Shown piece by piece: positions 37,992 to 49,637 of a stretch of 64,000 nt of DNA. Source of the DNA: Sitta carolinensis. Its lineage: Eukaryota > Chordata > Aves > Passeriformes > Sittidae. A program made the position numbers and the translations under genes. The DNA is taken from NCBI GenBank assembly GCA_032173965.1, contig CM063288.1, positions 11,574,501 to 11,638,500 on the forward strand, written 5' to 3'. The notes under the pieces are model-generated. The model was not told the DNA's origin and ran no database searches. It saw only the letters and a program-made list of their open reading frames with translations. Within the stretch, counting starts at the first letter, position 1; each line of letters begins with the position of its first letter.

Positions 37992-38021
37992 ACCTTTTGA
38001 GTTTGCCCTAGAGTAAGTGTT

Positions 38022-38923
38022 TCATGTCTTTATCAACGATCTGAATGAGGGGATCAAACGTGTCCTCAGTCAGTTTACAGACAATGCCAAGTTGGGCAGA
38101 AGTGTTGCTGCTGGATGTGAGGAAGCCTCTGCACATGGATCTGGACAGACTGGATTGATGGTCTGAGGACAGTTGCATGAAGTTCAACAAGGTGAAGTAT
38201 CAAATCCTGCCCTTGGATCACAAAACCCCAGGCAGTGCCACAGGCTCGGGCAGAATGGCTGGAAAGGTGCCCAGCAGAAAAGAACCCCGAGGTGCTGATT
38301 GACAGTAGCTCAACATGAGCAGCTGTGCCCAGGTGGCCAAGGAGGCCAGTGGCACCTGGCCTGGATCAGCAGCCAGCCAGTGTGGCCAGCAGGACCAGGG
38401 CAGGGATTGTTCCCTGTACTCAGCACTGGTGAGGCTGCACCTCCAATGCTGTGGTTTGGGCCCCTCCCTACAGGAAGGACACTGAGGTGCTGGAGTGTGT
38501 CCAGAGAGGCGAAATGGAGCTGTGGAAGGGTGTGGAGCACAAATATTACAAGGAGTGGCTGAGGAAGCTGGGGGTGCTTACTTTGGAGAAAGGCTCAGGG
38601 GACACCTTATAGCTCTCTACAACCAGCTGAAAGAGGCTATAGTGAGGTGTTCTCTCTTCCCAAATAACAAATGATAGGACAAGGACCTCAGGTTTCTCCA
38701 GGGGAGGTTTAGATTAGATATTAGGAAAAAAATTAATGGAAAGGGTTGTTAGGCATTGGAACAGGCTGTCCAGGGAAGAGTCTGACTCACCATGTGTGGA
38801 GGTATTTAAAAGATGCAGATGTGTCATTTATGGACATGGTTTCATGGTGGACATGTCAGTGCTGGGTTAACAGCTGGTCTTGGTGACATTAGAGGTCTTT
38901 TCCAACCTAAATGATTCTGTGGA
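38022..38923 (+). mobile_element. CR1 LINE fragment, sense orientation (end of ORF2 and 3' UTR)
   Basis: About 900 bp matches, by recall, the 3' part of avian CR1: it opens with CTTTATCAACGATCTGAATG, runs through GCCCAGGTGGCCAAGGAGGC, GGTGCTGGAGTGTGTCCAGA, CAGGGGAGGTTTAGATTAGA and TTGGAACAGGCTGTCCAGGG, and ends with GGTCTTTTCCAACCTAAATG. There are many substitutions and no open frame, so it is an old, 5'-truncated, dead copy. It starts about 30 nt after the CLASP1 poly(A) signal. Confidence 0.92.
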
Positions 38924-40252
38924 TTTTCACATGTTCTTTGTGATGAGACAGCAGTGTGTTGACAGAAGAGTTTGTTTATTGAACCACCTGAAAGTGTCTG
39001 TCCCTTGTATCCCTGTTGTGGTTAAGTCCCTTGTCCTCAGCCACATGACTGCTTCACAAATGGAGAATGAGGAATGGGTGTAATCCTTTGTTTAGAGGGT
39101 TTTGCTGAGCTCGCCCCTATGGAGGAGGACTGGAGTGGCTGACAGCCATTAAAGGTAGGTAGCAGATTTCTGGCAAATGTGAAGACTTGCTGGAAGCTCT
39201 TACAGCCCATTCTCAATTTCTCTGTCCTGAAGAGTCAGCTGCTGCTGCTTCTTCCCTCTCCATTCCCACTCAAGTGATTTGGTGACCCTTCCCTCCCAAT
39301 AAGGGATGTGTCAAGGAGCAACTCAGGACATGTCAGCAGAGTTGCACTCCTGGACCACTTAGGTGTCTTATTTCAATTTTCTCCCCTTAAAGAATAAGAG
39401 GTTTTGGTTTAAAACCCCTGAGAAAGTGCAGCTCAGTTGATCAGTGGTAACTTAAATAATTACACAGCTTCTGATTGTGCAACCCTCGTTTACCCTCTCC
39501 AAGCAAATATTGCACACTCCTCTCTTCCTTTCCCCAACCCAACACATTTTTCCTGCTTTGCCTTTTCATACACTTCCATGAAGTATGGAAAGGACCCATA
39601 CTTTAGGAACTGCACTCCAGCCCTGGCAAGGAGCCTGCTGGGAAGAGGCTCAGGGCAGAAATGGATGTAACACTGACCTCGGGGAGGAGGGGACAGACAA
39701 TAAACCACCATCCCCTGCTCTGGGGATGGGGAAAAAGCCCTGCAAAGCTTTAGAAAAGCTGCTGGGGCAGCAGGGGCATGAAAATCAACCCAAGAATGAG
39801 ACTGGGATGGAGGGGGTCTCGGAGATTGAATGGTTGTGTGCTTGTATAGGTGCAGAGGAAGGCCGTCTGTCATTGTGATCCCCAGCCATGGATCCAGTTG
39901 TGGACGACACGGGATTACAGCCAGTATGTGTGTGTGAAATGGGCTGGAGAAGGTTGGATCAGTAGTGGGGTCAGCACTTGAGTGCCCAACTGAGCACAGC
40001 TTTCCTCTGCCTGGAGGATGGGAGGGCAGTGACCCCTGGACACTGCAGCACGGGATAGGCTCACAGCTTTCAGATTCTCCCTGGGGATCTGACTGCAGCC
40101 AAAGGCTTGGAAAATATTGGCCCGTTAATCCCAAGGCCCTTACACAACATTACTCAGTTCTCCACGCTGCTTTGTTATAACTTGACGTGTACTGAAACAG
40201 GCCCAGCACAGCCATCACTTTCCAAAACCCAGCTTTACATCCATACTTGAAT

Positions 40253-40291
40253 GCCAGCCCATTGACCAGCAGCCAGCATTAATGGGCTGGC
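40253..40291. repeat. Inverted repeat (11-bp perfect stem, 17-nt loop)
   Basis: GCCAGCCCATT at 40253-40263 pairs perfectly with AATGGGCTGGC at 40281-40291, and the inner G-T and A-T could extend the stem by two. No poly(T) or other terminator-like context follows. A chance origin is possible in a window this long. Confidence 0.55.
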
Positions 40292-41706
40292 CTCTCTGCA
40301 CGGCCCAGGGACAGAGGGAGCGGGTACTTGTCCCTTGGGGCAGGCGGGACGCACGGGATGATGCTGATGGGGTTCAATCCACTGAGGGACCCGGGGCCAC
40401 AGGGCTGTGCAGAGGCAGTGCCGGGCACGAGGGAAAGGCAGGAGCTAGTTTGGGAGTGGGGGAGAGTGGGAGCAGCCGCGCGGGCAGCGCAGGGATGGCA
40501 AAGGCAGTGTAAACCAGACCGAGCTAACACGGGGCTGGCGGGATTACAGGGTGCCAGGGAAGCTGCTCACAAACACATCGGGGACAAAGCAGCCCTCCAG
40601 AGCTGAGGGGTAATGAGTAATTAATGAAGAGAGGGATGAAATTCATAATGACTCAAAAATGTCCGAGATAATGAAGTCCTCTTCTTTAAATCCACCTTTA
40701 ACAAGAAAGCTAAGGGAAAGGATTTAGATCAATTAAGAAGTAAAGAAAGGCAGTCTTGTAAAAATAGCTATTGACACAAGCAAGTGGGGAACAGCTGGAA
40801 AGCCTTGCCATGGCAGTGTATAAAACAACCGTGTATGGCATAAAGACACACCTCAATGATAGAAGGTAGAGTAACAGCCAGGAGGGAGCTTCAGAATGCG
40901 TTTCACAGATTGCTCAAATGTGGCAGGGGGCTGGTGAAGTGTCTGAGCTCTGGGGAGACCATGGTGAGGAGCAGCAGGGAGCAGGGGTCACAGTGCACTC
41001 CAATGGGATGCAGCAGCACTGTGTGAGCATCAGCAGCCACTCCTGGGCAAGGGATATGCCGTGGCCCTCAAAGGGATGGCCCCCATTACCTTCAAACTTA
41101 CCAAAGCCCAGGGGAGACAAAAGAGGCTGGAACATTTCAGCTGCTCCTGAAACATGTTCATTACCTCCCTCTTAGAGGAAATATTTTTGTCTCTCTCTGT
41201 CTGCCATGCAGCAGGATACTTAGGATCTTCTTTTCCTCGTCCTGGTGACCCAACTTCTTAACAACCATAACCCCACTCTCTCCTCACTGCCTTGCTGAGG
41301 AATAACCCCTGTAAGCTCCATTGTGCCTAGACCTGTCTCCTGTGCCCTCTACAGGTGCCCTGGTGCCTGGCCGTGCTTCCCCTGTGCCAAAATGCTCCCT
41401 CGTGGCACAGGCTGGGCAGGCTCAGTATCTCTGGCTGGGTTGGTGCTTGGGACCAGAAGGGTTAAACAGATGGCCCCATCACAGGGGCAGTTTCTTGACT
41501 GCCGGTCTATAAATAGGAGCTGGGTTTCTAATCTGCTTGCCACTTGTTTCCACTCTCTGCCAGTTTTTTCCTGCTTTTTCCTGTGAGGAGGTACCTGCAA
41601 CTGCTACAGTTTGCAGCCCTGCAGACACTGCTGGGAGAGGAAGATGAGCAGCCGAGTCCTGCCCCATGAGACTCGTGTGTCAGCCCTACTCCAACCCATC
41701 CTCGGG

Positions 41707-41707
<1 letters not shown>

Positions 41708-41760
<53 letters not shown>

Positions 41761-41798
41761 ACACACACACACAAAAAAAAAAAAAAAATTAAAAAAAG
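41708..41798. repeat. (CA)n microsatellite with A-rich tail
   Basis: An AC dinucleotide array runs 41708-41759, is interrupted by one extra C at 41760, continues to 41773, and passes into A16, TT and A7. It is length-variable in most genomes. The open frames crossing it (THTHTH or CVCVCV peptides) are artefacts. Confidence 0.97.
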
Positions 41799-44609
41799 AG
41801 AAACCAAGCCCTACTCTGGGAGGGACTCCAGGATCCTGGCTTGTCCTGAGAGTCCCCATTCCAGTTTGACTCCCTGCCTTGCCCCTTCAGAGCTGCCTCA
41901 GAGCCATTCCCTTTTGGGACAGGTGAAGCCCTGGTTCAAGCACTGCAGGCTGATTTGGCAGACCTGGTTCAGCTCCCTGGGTGAAAAATCCCTCTTGGTG
42001 GAGAGGGAGCAGGGAGTGGTGGCTGTCAGCATTTTTGGTCTCTTTGCAAGTCTCCAATCTGCTGGCTACCCCAAGCCTGCATCCCCTGCCCTATCTCCTC
42101 CATCTCTCCAACAACAAGAACAACTCCGTCCCTGCTGGGCAACAGGCTGTAAATCCTTGTGAGGACTTGCTGGAAGAAGGGACTGGGGGCTTGCAGAGAA
42201 CGTCTGAGAAGGAAAACTGGCTTCCCACTGGGGTGGGGAAGACATAGGCAGGTTGGAGGGAGGCCAGAGATTAGCGAGGACATGATGACTCTCAGCAAGC
42301 TTGACTTGGGTTGGATAACAGGCAACAGAAGGGACTCAGGCAGACATGAGAGCAGCCCTCAAATATGCAAGAGGCAAATGCACAGGGAGGTTAATCTCTT
42401 CTCTGGATAGGGCAAGATGTTTTTGACTTAGCAAGAACAATTTAGATGAGGAAAACTAACCAAGTAATAAAGTTAACTTAATTTTGCAAAGAGGTGATGT
42501 GATCAAGCATGTGAAGGAAGAGAATCCTTCTGTTGTTTTGACCTGTTGCATTTCAGTCCACTTAAACTTGAAAACTCAGCTTGGACAAGCTTCTCTGTTG
42601 ATGGACAAGGAACAGACTGGAGGAGAATTGGCCAAGAAGTGGGCCGGTTCATTGCATGTCTCCTCCCAGGCAGTGTCCACACCAGGTCAGGTGCATGTCC
42701 CAGGGCCTTTCCCTGTGTGCCCACCTTGAGCTTAATTGCTGCTGACAGACAGACACCTTCCAAGGCTGCTGACTCACTGAAATGGGAATGTTCTCCCAAA
42801 AAATGCTGAGTTTGATAAAATTCCTAAGGGATCCTGCTGGCTTTCCTGACAGCTTGGCTCCATGCCCTGCATTTGGAGTAGCAGCTGGGAGGGAAGTAAG
42901 TCTTGGTAGCCAAAGAAATGTGATGCTCAGGGCTCCCAGGGTGGTGGCTCTGCTGAGGCTCTGGACAGGCTGTGCGAAGCCAGGGCACCCTGGTGACATC
43001 TTCAGCCTCGTGTCCCCCAGCACTCTGCCTTGCAGCTGCCTCTGGTGCATCTTGGACCATTGAGTGTCTTCAATGGAACACCTCTGCTTTCAGACACCAA
43101 ACTAATTTTTTGTGCCTCACACATTCTGCACCCTACCTGCACCCCAGCACCTCTTGTCCTGGGAGGATGGAGAACACCCACCCAGAGTGACAGTGGTAGT
43201 AATTTAGCCCCTGTCTTGCAAAAAACCAGTTCTTCTGGCCAACAATAAGACATAAACGGAGGTGGGTATTTGCCTTGTAGTGCAAACCCAGGTAAGCAGA
43301 AAGCTCCAGTTGCCTTTGCATTCCATTGATGATGGAGAAACACCTTCAGTCTGACCCAGTTTGGCTCGCAGCAGCGTCAGCCTGAGCTGTGCTCATCTGA
43401 GCCCTCACAGGCTCCCCAGAGGAGGGATGCTCACACTCTTCCTCGCTCAGCTGGGCCCTCTTAGCACTGTCATGGGTGTTCTCCATGAAGACCACAAAGG
43501 GCTCCTTTTGCTGTTCACCACTTCTTGTTGCAGCTCCCTGGTTTATACCTTGCTGCAGATGGTGCCTGCTAAAGGACCATGGTGGTTTCTGAAAGTTTAA
43601 TGCAGCTTTTAAAAAATTCCCTGGAGGTTTCCCTTTCCAACGAGCTTCTTCATCATGCTGGTAAGGCAAAACTCCTGTCAGCTGGGAGCTGAGAGCCAGG
43701 AGGTGATATCCATAATCTCTGCTGCTGAGAGGAGCCTGTACCCTACCCTCACCTACTCCTGGTGGTCAGCGGTAGGTGATGGATCCAGGGTTTCCTCTGG
43801 GACAAACCCTTGCTAGTGGGAGGTGGAGACAGGACAGCCCTTTCGGTTCTGAGCTAGAAGCTCAAATCCAGCCTGCTCAGAAATAGTGCTTGGAGCAACT
43901 GGGAGTGCTGCAAAGGGAAACTTGAAAGGGATCTTGGCTCAATCTGTGATACCTTTGCTACCAGGGCAGAGGGCCTTGGATCTCCAGGAAGTCCCCTGAG
44001 AGCTGTCAGGGTCACTGTGGGGAAGGGATGCAAGCTTCACTGCAGCACGCTTCAAAAAGCCAAATCCCTGTGAGTTGCTCAGCTCCTGCCATGCAGCATG
44101 GGAGCCAGAGGCCCCTGGCATTCCTCTGGAACATGTCTGCAACTTGGAGCACTCCCTGGAGGGCAGCACTCCTAGGCTGGGAATGTCCTCGCAGTTGCAT
44201 TTTTCCCTACAGTCAATACCAGCATGTGTATTCTCACTCTGTTTTGGCTTTTAGCAATCACTGTGTTTTGGGCAAGCGCTAAACATTAACTTAGATTTGT
44301 ACTTAATAACTTGGTGGTCTGTTTGGAACTCAGTGCAGAGGGAGGGAACACCCTCAACCCCCTTCTTCTGGCCTTGCCAAAGGTTTAGAGATGCCAAAGC
44401 AAGAGAGACACTGAGTGCGCACCATCATTCCCTGAGCACATACCTATGCTTGGCTGACAGAGTAGACAGGTATCCACCAAGTCTTGTTTTCATCCACCAA
44501 AAATCTTTGATTTTCATGATTATTGTAACTAGGAGGACCTTGCTGATTGGAGAGCAGAGTGAATAACCTTCTCAGCAGAAATCAAAGCCCCGGAGGGGAC
44601 CGGTATGTA

Positions 44610-44740
44610 CAGGAATGGCATTAACAACTAATCCCCTCTAATCCAAGATGACATCCTTATCACATGAGGGCATAAAATCTAATTAGACTTATATAGTGCT
44701 ATCTACAGAGCACTAAGCAAATATTAACTAATCCATCTTC
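44610..44740. promoter_or_regulatory. Candidate enhancer: TAATCC, GATA, E-box, homeodomain motif cluster
   Basis: Within 130 bp: TAATCC (OTX/PITX-type) at 44629-44634, 44639-44644 and 44729-44734, the first two spaced exactly 10 bp; CTTATC (GATA on the minus strand) at 44656-44661, overlapping E-box CACATG at 44661-44666; and TAATTAG (homeodomain) at 44680-44686. The segment is AT-rich between GC-richer flanks. Motifs are seen; enhancer activity is inference. Confidence 0.35.
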
Positions 44741-47700
44741 CCAGTGCTCCTGTGGCGACAGCCCATTTGCCCTGGATGTGCAGGTAGGGAAACAGAGGCA
44801 TGGGATGGTGCACTAACAGGGTCCCTTTCAGGAGAAAGCCCTGCAAAATGTGTATCCAGAAAACAAAATTAGCTAAGCAATTTACAGTCACTGGGAGATG
44901 TTTTGGGGGCATGGGGAACATCTTCCTTCAAGGCTCCTGTTACCAAAGGGATGGTGAGTTTCTGCTTTTATTCTGTTTCTCAGCACTTCCAGGATCCCTC
45001 CACAACTATTACATATCTGGAGGGAGTTACAACACATGTTCAGTCATAGACTTCCTCTATTATTGAAACATGTAAATTTTATCCAACCATCCCTTCAGCT
45101 CTGCTTATGTTAGGGTTTGCTTTCCAACCTTCTGTCCCAGATTCCCCATGTTTCATGGATGCTGCAGAAGGCACCTTTGCCAAGAAGAGCCCCCCCCTCC
45201 CCTTGGCTCGCCGAGGTTAACTGGCCCGAAGATGGGAAATGCAACTCGTGGTCCCTGCCTGTGTAGGTGATGCCACTTCTGTTGGGACTAAAGCCAGCGT
45301 GCAGGCTTTGCAATCTGAACTGAGCACTGCCATGCCTGGGTGCCAAGGGTACGTGGCAGAGGGCAGGGAGCTCTGCCTCAGCCCTGCCTGCACAAGGCCT
45401 TTCAATGGGCTGTTTTTTCCTTTAGAGCCCGATTCCCTTGGAGCAGCGGGACCATTTGCAGCAGCGGGGGATGTGATCCTCTTATCACTGTTGGTTAGCC
45501 TTGGGTGCCCTTGGCAAAGAGCTGCTTGTAATGCACTTAAAAACAGCCACCATGTTTCTCAAGGCCTTTGGATAAGATTGTATTTCTTGGGCTGGCAATG
45601 CTCTCTGCTTTAAAAGCACTTTGATGCAATTGAGTGTGAAGTACAAATTCCTTGACCAGTCTCAAAATCAAAGACACCCACAAAAAAGCCACTGGTATTT
45701 GAAGGACAGAAAATTTAATAGTCTCCTCTTTGGTGATGGTGTTCCCTTGACTTGAGGACATCACCCCTGAAGCTCTGTCCCAACACACACTTACCAGAGG
45801 GCATGGGAAGAGCTGTGTAGGGCAGGATGAGGAGAGAGTCTATGTCCTTCAGGTATTCCCCATCTCTGGGGCACTTCTCCCTCCTGAGAGCCGCTCCCAC
45901 AGCAGTTCCTTCAGGAACCAGTCAGTGAATGCTGTATTTTACTTTCCTCTAGGTTATCAGGACTGAATGAAACAAATCAGTGAAGATTAGGACTCATGGG
46001 TTTGTTAGCTTTATTAATAAGGTTTCTGATATTTTGGAAAAGAAAAGAAGATACTGTATGCAGAAAATGTCAGCAAACTTTGTCAGAAGGGAAGGAATGC
46101 CATCAAGGCAGGAAGATGTGGAAGTGGTTCATGGAAAGCTGTTTAGACACTGGTCTCTTTGGAGTTGAGACTATGCTATGCCCTCAGTGGTATTCATACC
46201 TCACTAGGCTGAAAGCAGAATCCATCCCCAGCCCTCCCTTGGCTTCTTCCCTCCTGGCTCCCCACACTGTGCTGGCACCGTAACTCCACACTTGGACTCA
46301 GATCCAGGGGCTGATCCACCTGAGAACCAAACTGAAGGCCAAAAAAAGGCATTTTTTCCTCTCTTGAAGAAAGAACAATTCCCAGAGGGAGCTGCTTGCC
46401 TCCTGGCACTGCTGCTACAGGTGAGAAGAGAGGTACAGTGTGTCTCGCAGGTGGGGGGAAGTGTATGAGGAGGCAGTGCAGCTCTCAGGGCAGGGCTATG
46501 TCATCCCCAGAACCTGCTGGGGACATCTCTGTTGCTGAGAAGTGGGTGCCACAGCAGGCTTCTGCCTGCTGAGGAGCTGCTGCTAATTCTATTTAGGGTG
46601 GCTAAAAATCCCTGTGCTGAGAGGTTGCCTTCCAACCAGGATGCAGTTAAAACCCACAAATGTCCAAATGTTAGCATGTTCCAAAGTAGGGAGCAATCTT
46701 TGCCCTTTTAAAAAGCCCACCTGGCACTTCTTTTCTAGCTTTACAGTGCTGCCACTGAACTGCTGGAACATGCATGACTTGGCCAATGTGTCCTCCAAAA
46801 GCCATTGAAAATGTTGCCTTTCCTTGCCTGAGGGCCCCTGGCTCCAGAGTCGAAGGGTTTCCTCCCTCTGCTTCTGGAGCTCAGGCTGCCCAGATTAAAT
46901 CATGTATTGAAAAATTCCATAGCAGTTTCCGACCTCAATGAATAGCATATTCAAGGCCACTGAAAGGCTCTTGCATTTGTGTAGTTCAATAGTTTTCAAC
47001 CATTATTTTTATTTCCAGTAGAGATGGGAATCCCCCAAAAGCCACATCCATAGCCAGCTGGCCTGTGAAGTGCAATCACTTTCCACTGGAGAGGAGATGA
47101 CATCAGGAGCAACCTGAGCCTTGCAGGGCCTCTGGGTCACTGGTCGAAGCCTGCTGCAGCATGACCCCCTCATCCAGGAGGAGCCATAGGACTGCATCTG
47201 CAGTTGCTGGCACCTAAACACCCACAGGTGAGGGGCTGCAGAGGAAAACTCCTCTGGTCACATTTATCCACACCCAGTTGTGTTGGGTTGGACCTGTCAG
47301 GGATACACCATCAGGCTGGATCCAGCACACAAGGGATGAGCCACAGAAAAGGACAGCCCACAGGCTTAAACACAGCCTCAGACCATCACAGGGGTGACAG
47401 CAGGAGAAGAAGAAATTCCCTTTATTAAAGGCACATTTCTGTGCTGACTGATTGTTCCCAATCTGCTGAGCTGGGATAACCCCTGGTGTGCCACCCACAG
47501 CCCCACCAAGAGACATCTCCACATATCATCTTGTTTGATTCCTAGATCTGGGCAGTTAGCAAGCTGCTCAAGGAAGCCATCCCTCCCTAATATTTTGTAA
47601 ATATTATCACAATGTGGCTTTTTTTCTGGGATTCCCCATGGATTCCAAGTCATGCTGAACACTGTCACCAATGGTTCGGACAGTTCTTCAGTGGAGCTTA

Positions 47701-49398
47701 TGCTTGGATTTCTGAATTTAAACCTTGTGACTTTACTTACTGCTAAGGTTTAGAACAGTCCAAACAAGAAAGCTACAGGAAGAAGAACTCCAGAATAAGT
47801 TATTTTATGCTTTTGAAGAAAAAAAGCACAGAAGGCAGGTTTAATCATAAAATCCAAATACTAGCCACTTCGAATAAATGGAAACTATTGAAAATCAGCT
47901 ATGATGATAAGATATAAATCTGACTGCTTTACACTACTAAATGGATGATGTCACTTTGGGTTTATTCTATTTATTTATCATAAAAATAACAGTGTTGTCT
48001 CACCATTAATAATCTCATGACTGCCACTGCTCGCACCAGGTGTTATGAGCTGGATGCACTCAGCTTCCCCTTCAGGGTTACCACCTCACTTCTGTTTGTG
48101 TCAAGAAAAGACACTTCCCAAGAGATGTTTATAAAGTGTGACCAGGTTTCTAAACCTTGTTTTGATAAATGAAAGCAGATGTTTGGCAGGATTCATCTGA
48201 TTCATCTCTAGTGTTTATAGCAATGGGATCTCACTGGCACAATCCAGGGAATTCAGGATGTTGGGCACCCTATACTACACAAATATTTATAATAACTCAA
48301 ATAAGGAAGGCAGGGCTACACTGAAACTACTACGACCTTAGCCTATTTCACATTAGTATTTATATTTTTCACATCTTTTGTCTATCTTCAAGACCATAAA
48401 TTTCTTTTACAATGTGCAACATGTATCCATAGCAAAAGGCTCTTGATTGAATTGTTCTGTGGTAACACCGTTGTTTAGCTGATGCCTTATGAACAGACAT
48501 GTCAGGAGTGGTTATTCCATTCCCTGCTCAGGGTCAGCTAAGAGCAAATCCATGTTGAATTTCAGTTTCAGAGGAACCCCTGTCCTGAGGTGAACCAGCA
48601 AAACTGTTTTATGGACAGAATAAGATTGCATTTATATGAACATATGCAGAGGTTGGATAGTAACTTTGTGTCATCCTGTTTCTAGAGAGGGAAAATGGTT
48701 TATGTGCTAGACTTTTTAATCTCAGTTAATTGATTGCAAATTCATCTGAGGCAGTCAATGATTTGGAGAAGCTGATGGGATATCTGTCTCAGGACATAAT
48801 TATTTCTGTCATTTCTTCCTCAAGCTGAAACTAAATGTTGGTTAATTGTCACTGATTGATTAAAGCAGAACAATAGAAAAAACTTCCTCTGAAAGTCTGT
48901 GCTTGTCTTTGCTGTGAAATACGGGAGTGCTTCTAGCCTGAGACAAAATCCTGCTGAGGCAGCAGGTTCTGCTCGGTACAGCGAGCTTTAATTATATCCT
49001 TGGTATCTGTTGTCTCTTTAGTCCAACTGCTTTTTGATAGTCAGACCTAGAGGCAAGAAAGAGGCAATTTTTGCCATGCTGTAGCCAGCAGTACTGAGTA
49101 CTGAGCATGTGAACTGCTGCTGACCTCCCCCAACTACATCATGGGAAAAGCTAAAGTAATGGCCCCCAGGAGGGCTGTGCAGTGAGGTTAGTTATTGCAC
49201 TATGAAAACAAACCCACAAGTCTTCTTTTGCAAGTGAAGATGTAGCAGTTTTGTGCTTTGGACACAAAAAAATTGAAATTGGTGATTTGTTGTAAAAAAT
49301 TTGGAAACTACAGTATCTTAGCCCACTGTCCTGGGTTGTCTGGGAGGGTGCTTCAATTGTCACATTTCTATTGGTCTCACTTAGGTTATTGTAAAGTC

Positions 49399-49637
49399 TC
49401 TAGGTTAGATATTAGGATATCGGGAAAAGGTTCTCCCCCCAGAGGGTGACTGGACAGTGGAACAGGCTTCCCAGGGAAGTGGTCACATAACTGAGCCTGA
49501 CAGAGCTCAAGAAGTGTTTGGACAATGTCCTCAGGCACATGGTGTGATTCTTGGGGTGTCCTCTGCAGGAACAGGAGCTGGACTAGATGATCCTTGTACG
49601 TCCCTTCCAACTCAGGATATTCTGTGTTTCTGTGACT
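49399..49637 (+). mobile_element. CR1 LINE 3' end, sense orientation, second subfamily
   Basis: Matches the CR1 3' terminus: TAGGTTAGATATTAGGATAT, GTGGAACAGGCTTCCCAGGG, CTCAAGAAGTGTTTGGACAA, GAGCTGGACTAGATGATCCT and CCCTTCCAACTCAGGATATT. Its wording (GGCACATGGTGTGATTCTTG) differs from the copy at 38022, so it belongs to another CR1 subfamily. About 240 bp, no coding part. Confidence 0.9.

Larger units (their letters stand above)
1..38010 (+). other. CLASP1: CLASP1 gene, 3' part (exons, introns, 3' UTR)
   Basis: CLASP1 (cytoplasmic linker associated protein 1) binds microtubule plus ends and kinetochores, suppresses catastrophe and promotes rescue. Its C-terminal domain recruits partners such as CLIP-170, LL5beta and CENP-E (family knowledge). 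The sequence shows ten spliced coding blocks with AG/GT borders and compatible phases, giving in order the peptides LFELNTPEFTMLLGALPK, YDTENLNSDEIYSSLRG, HSDLVADLLKELSNHNERVE, ALRVLREILRNQPARFKNYA, VLCPIIQTADYPINLAAIK and KLLNLYIKRAQTT. I assign CLASP1 over CLASP2 from the C-terminal tail TTNSNSSSSSDVSTHS and the RLWGWSADG cassette, recalled from mammalian CLASP1. The upstream exons (TOG1, TOG2, SxIP linker, most of TOG3) lie outside the window. One exon carries a one-base frame break (see 6915-7020). Confidence 0.97.
33997..38010 (+). other. CLASP1: CLASP1 3' UTR, about 4 kb
   Basis: Runs from the TAA to about 15-20 nt beyond AATAAA at 37986-37991. The last 200 nt (AU-rich, TTGTTAACATTTATGTGATAG) look like a conserved 3' UTR end. 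A proximal ATTAAA at 34200-34205 could give a short UTR. Three Pumilio-type elements TGTANATA occur at 34591-34598, 34696-34703 and 36917-36924. An A38 run is at 37264-37301. The stretch 34,900-36,100 is GC-richer with spurious ORFs. No cDNA is available, so continuity of the UTR is inferred. Confidence 0.75.
38924..49398. other. Intergenic DNA between CLASP1 and TFCP2L1, part 1
   Basis: 10.5 kb with no supported gene. It holds an 11-bp-stem inverted repeat (40253-40291), an AT-rich motif-dense stretch (40606-40870), a (CA)n microsatellite (41708-41798), and a transcription-factor motif cluster (44610-44740). The parts 39,490-43,500 are GC-richer and generate overlapping ORFs of up to 214 codons on both strands, none with domain signatures. 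Confidence 0.75.

Noticed and set aside
1..38010. U4atac snRNA gene (lies in a CLASP1 intron in human)
   Set aside because: I looked for the conserved U4atac 5' domain and Sm-site region by eye and did not find it; in human it sits much further upstream in CLASP1.
39490..40134. 214-codon open frame on the minus strand
   Set aside because: It lies in GC-richer intergenic DNA, overlaps other frames on both strands, is Pro/Ser/His/Cys-mixed without domain signature, and has no recognisable splice or promoter context.
41611..42162. 183-codon open frame on the plus strand crossing the (CA)n repeat
   Set aside because: The frame is kept open by the THTHTH repeat and the poly-Lys A-run; the flanks resemble no protein.
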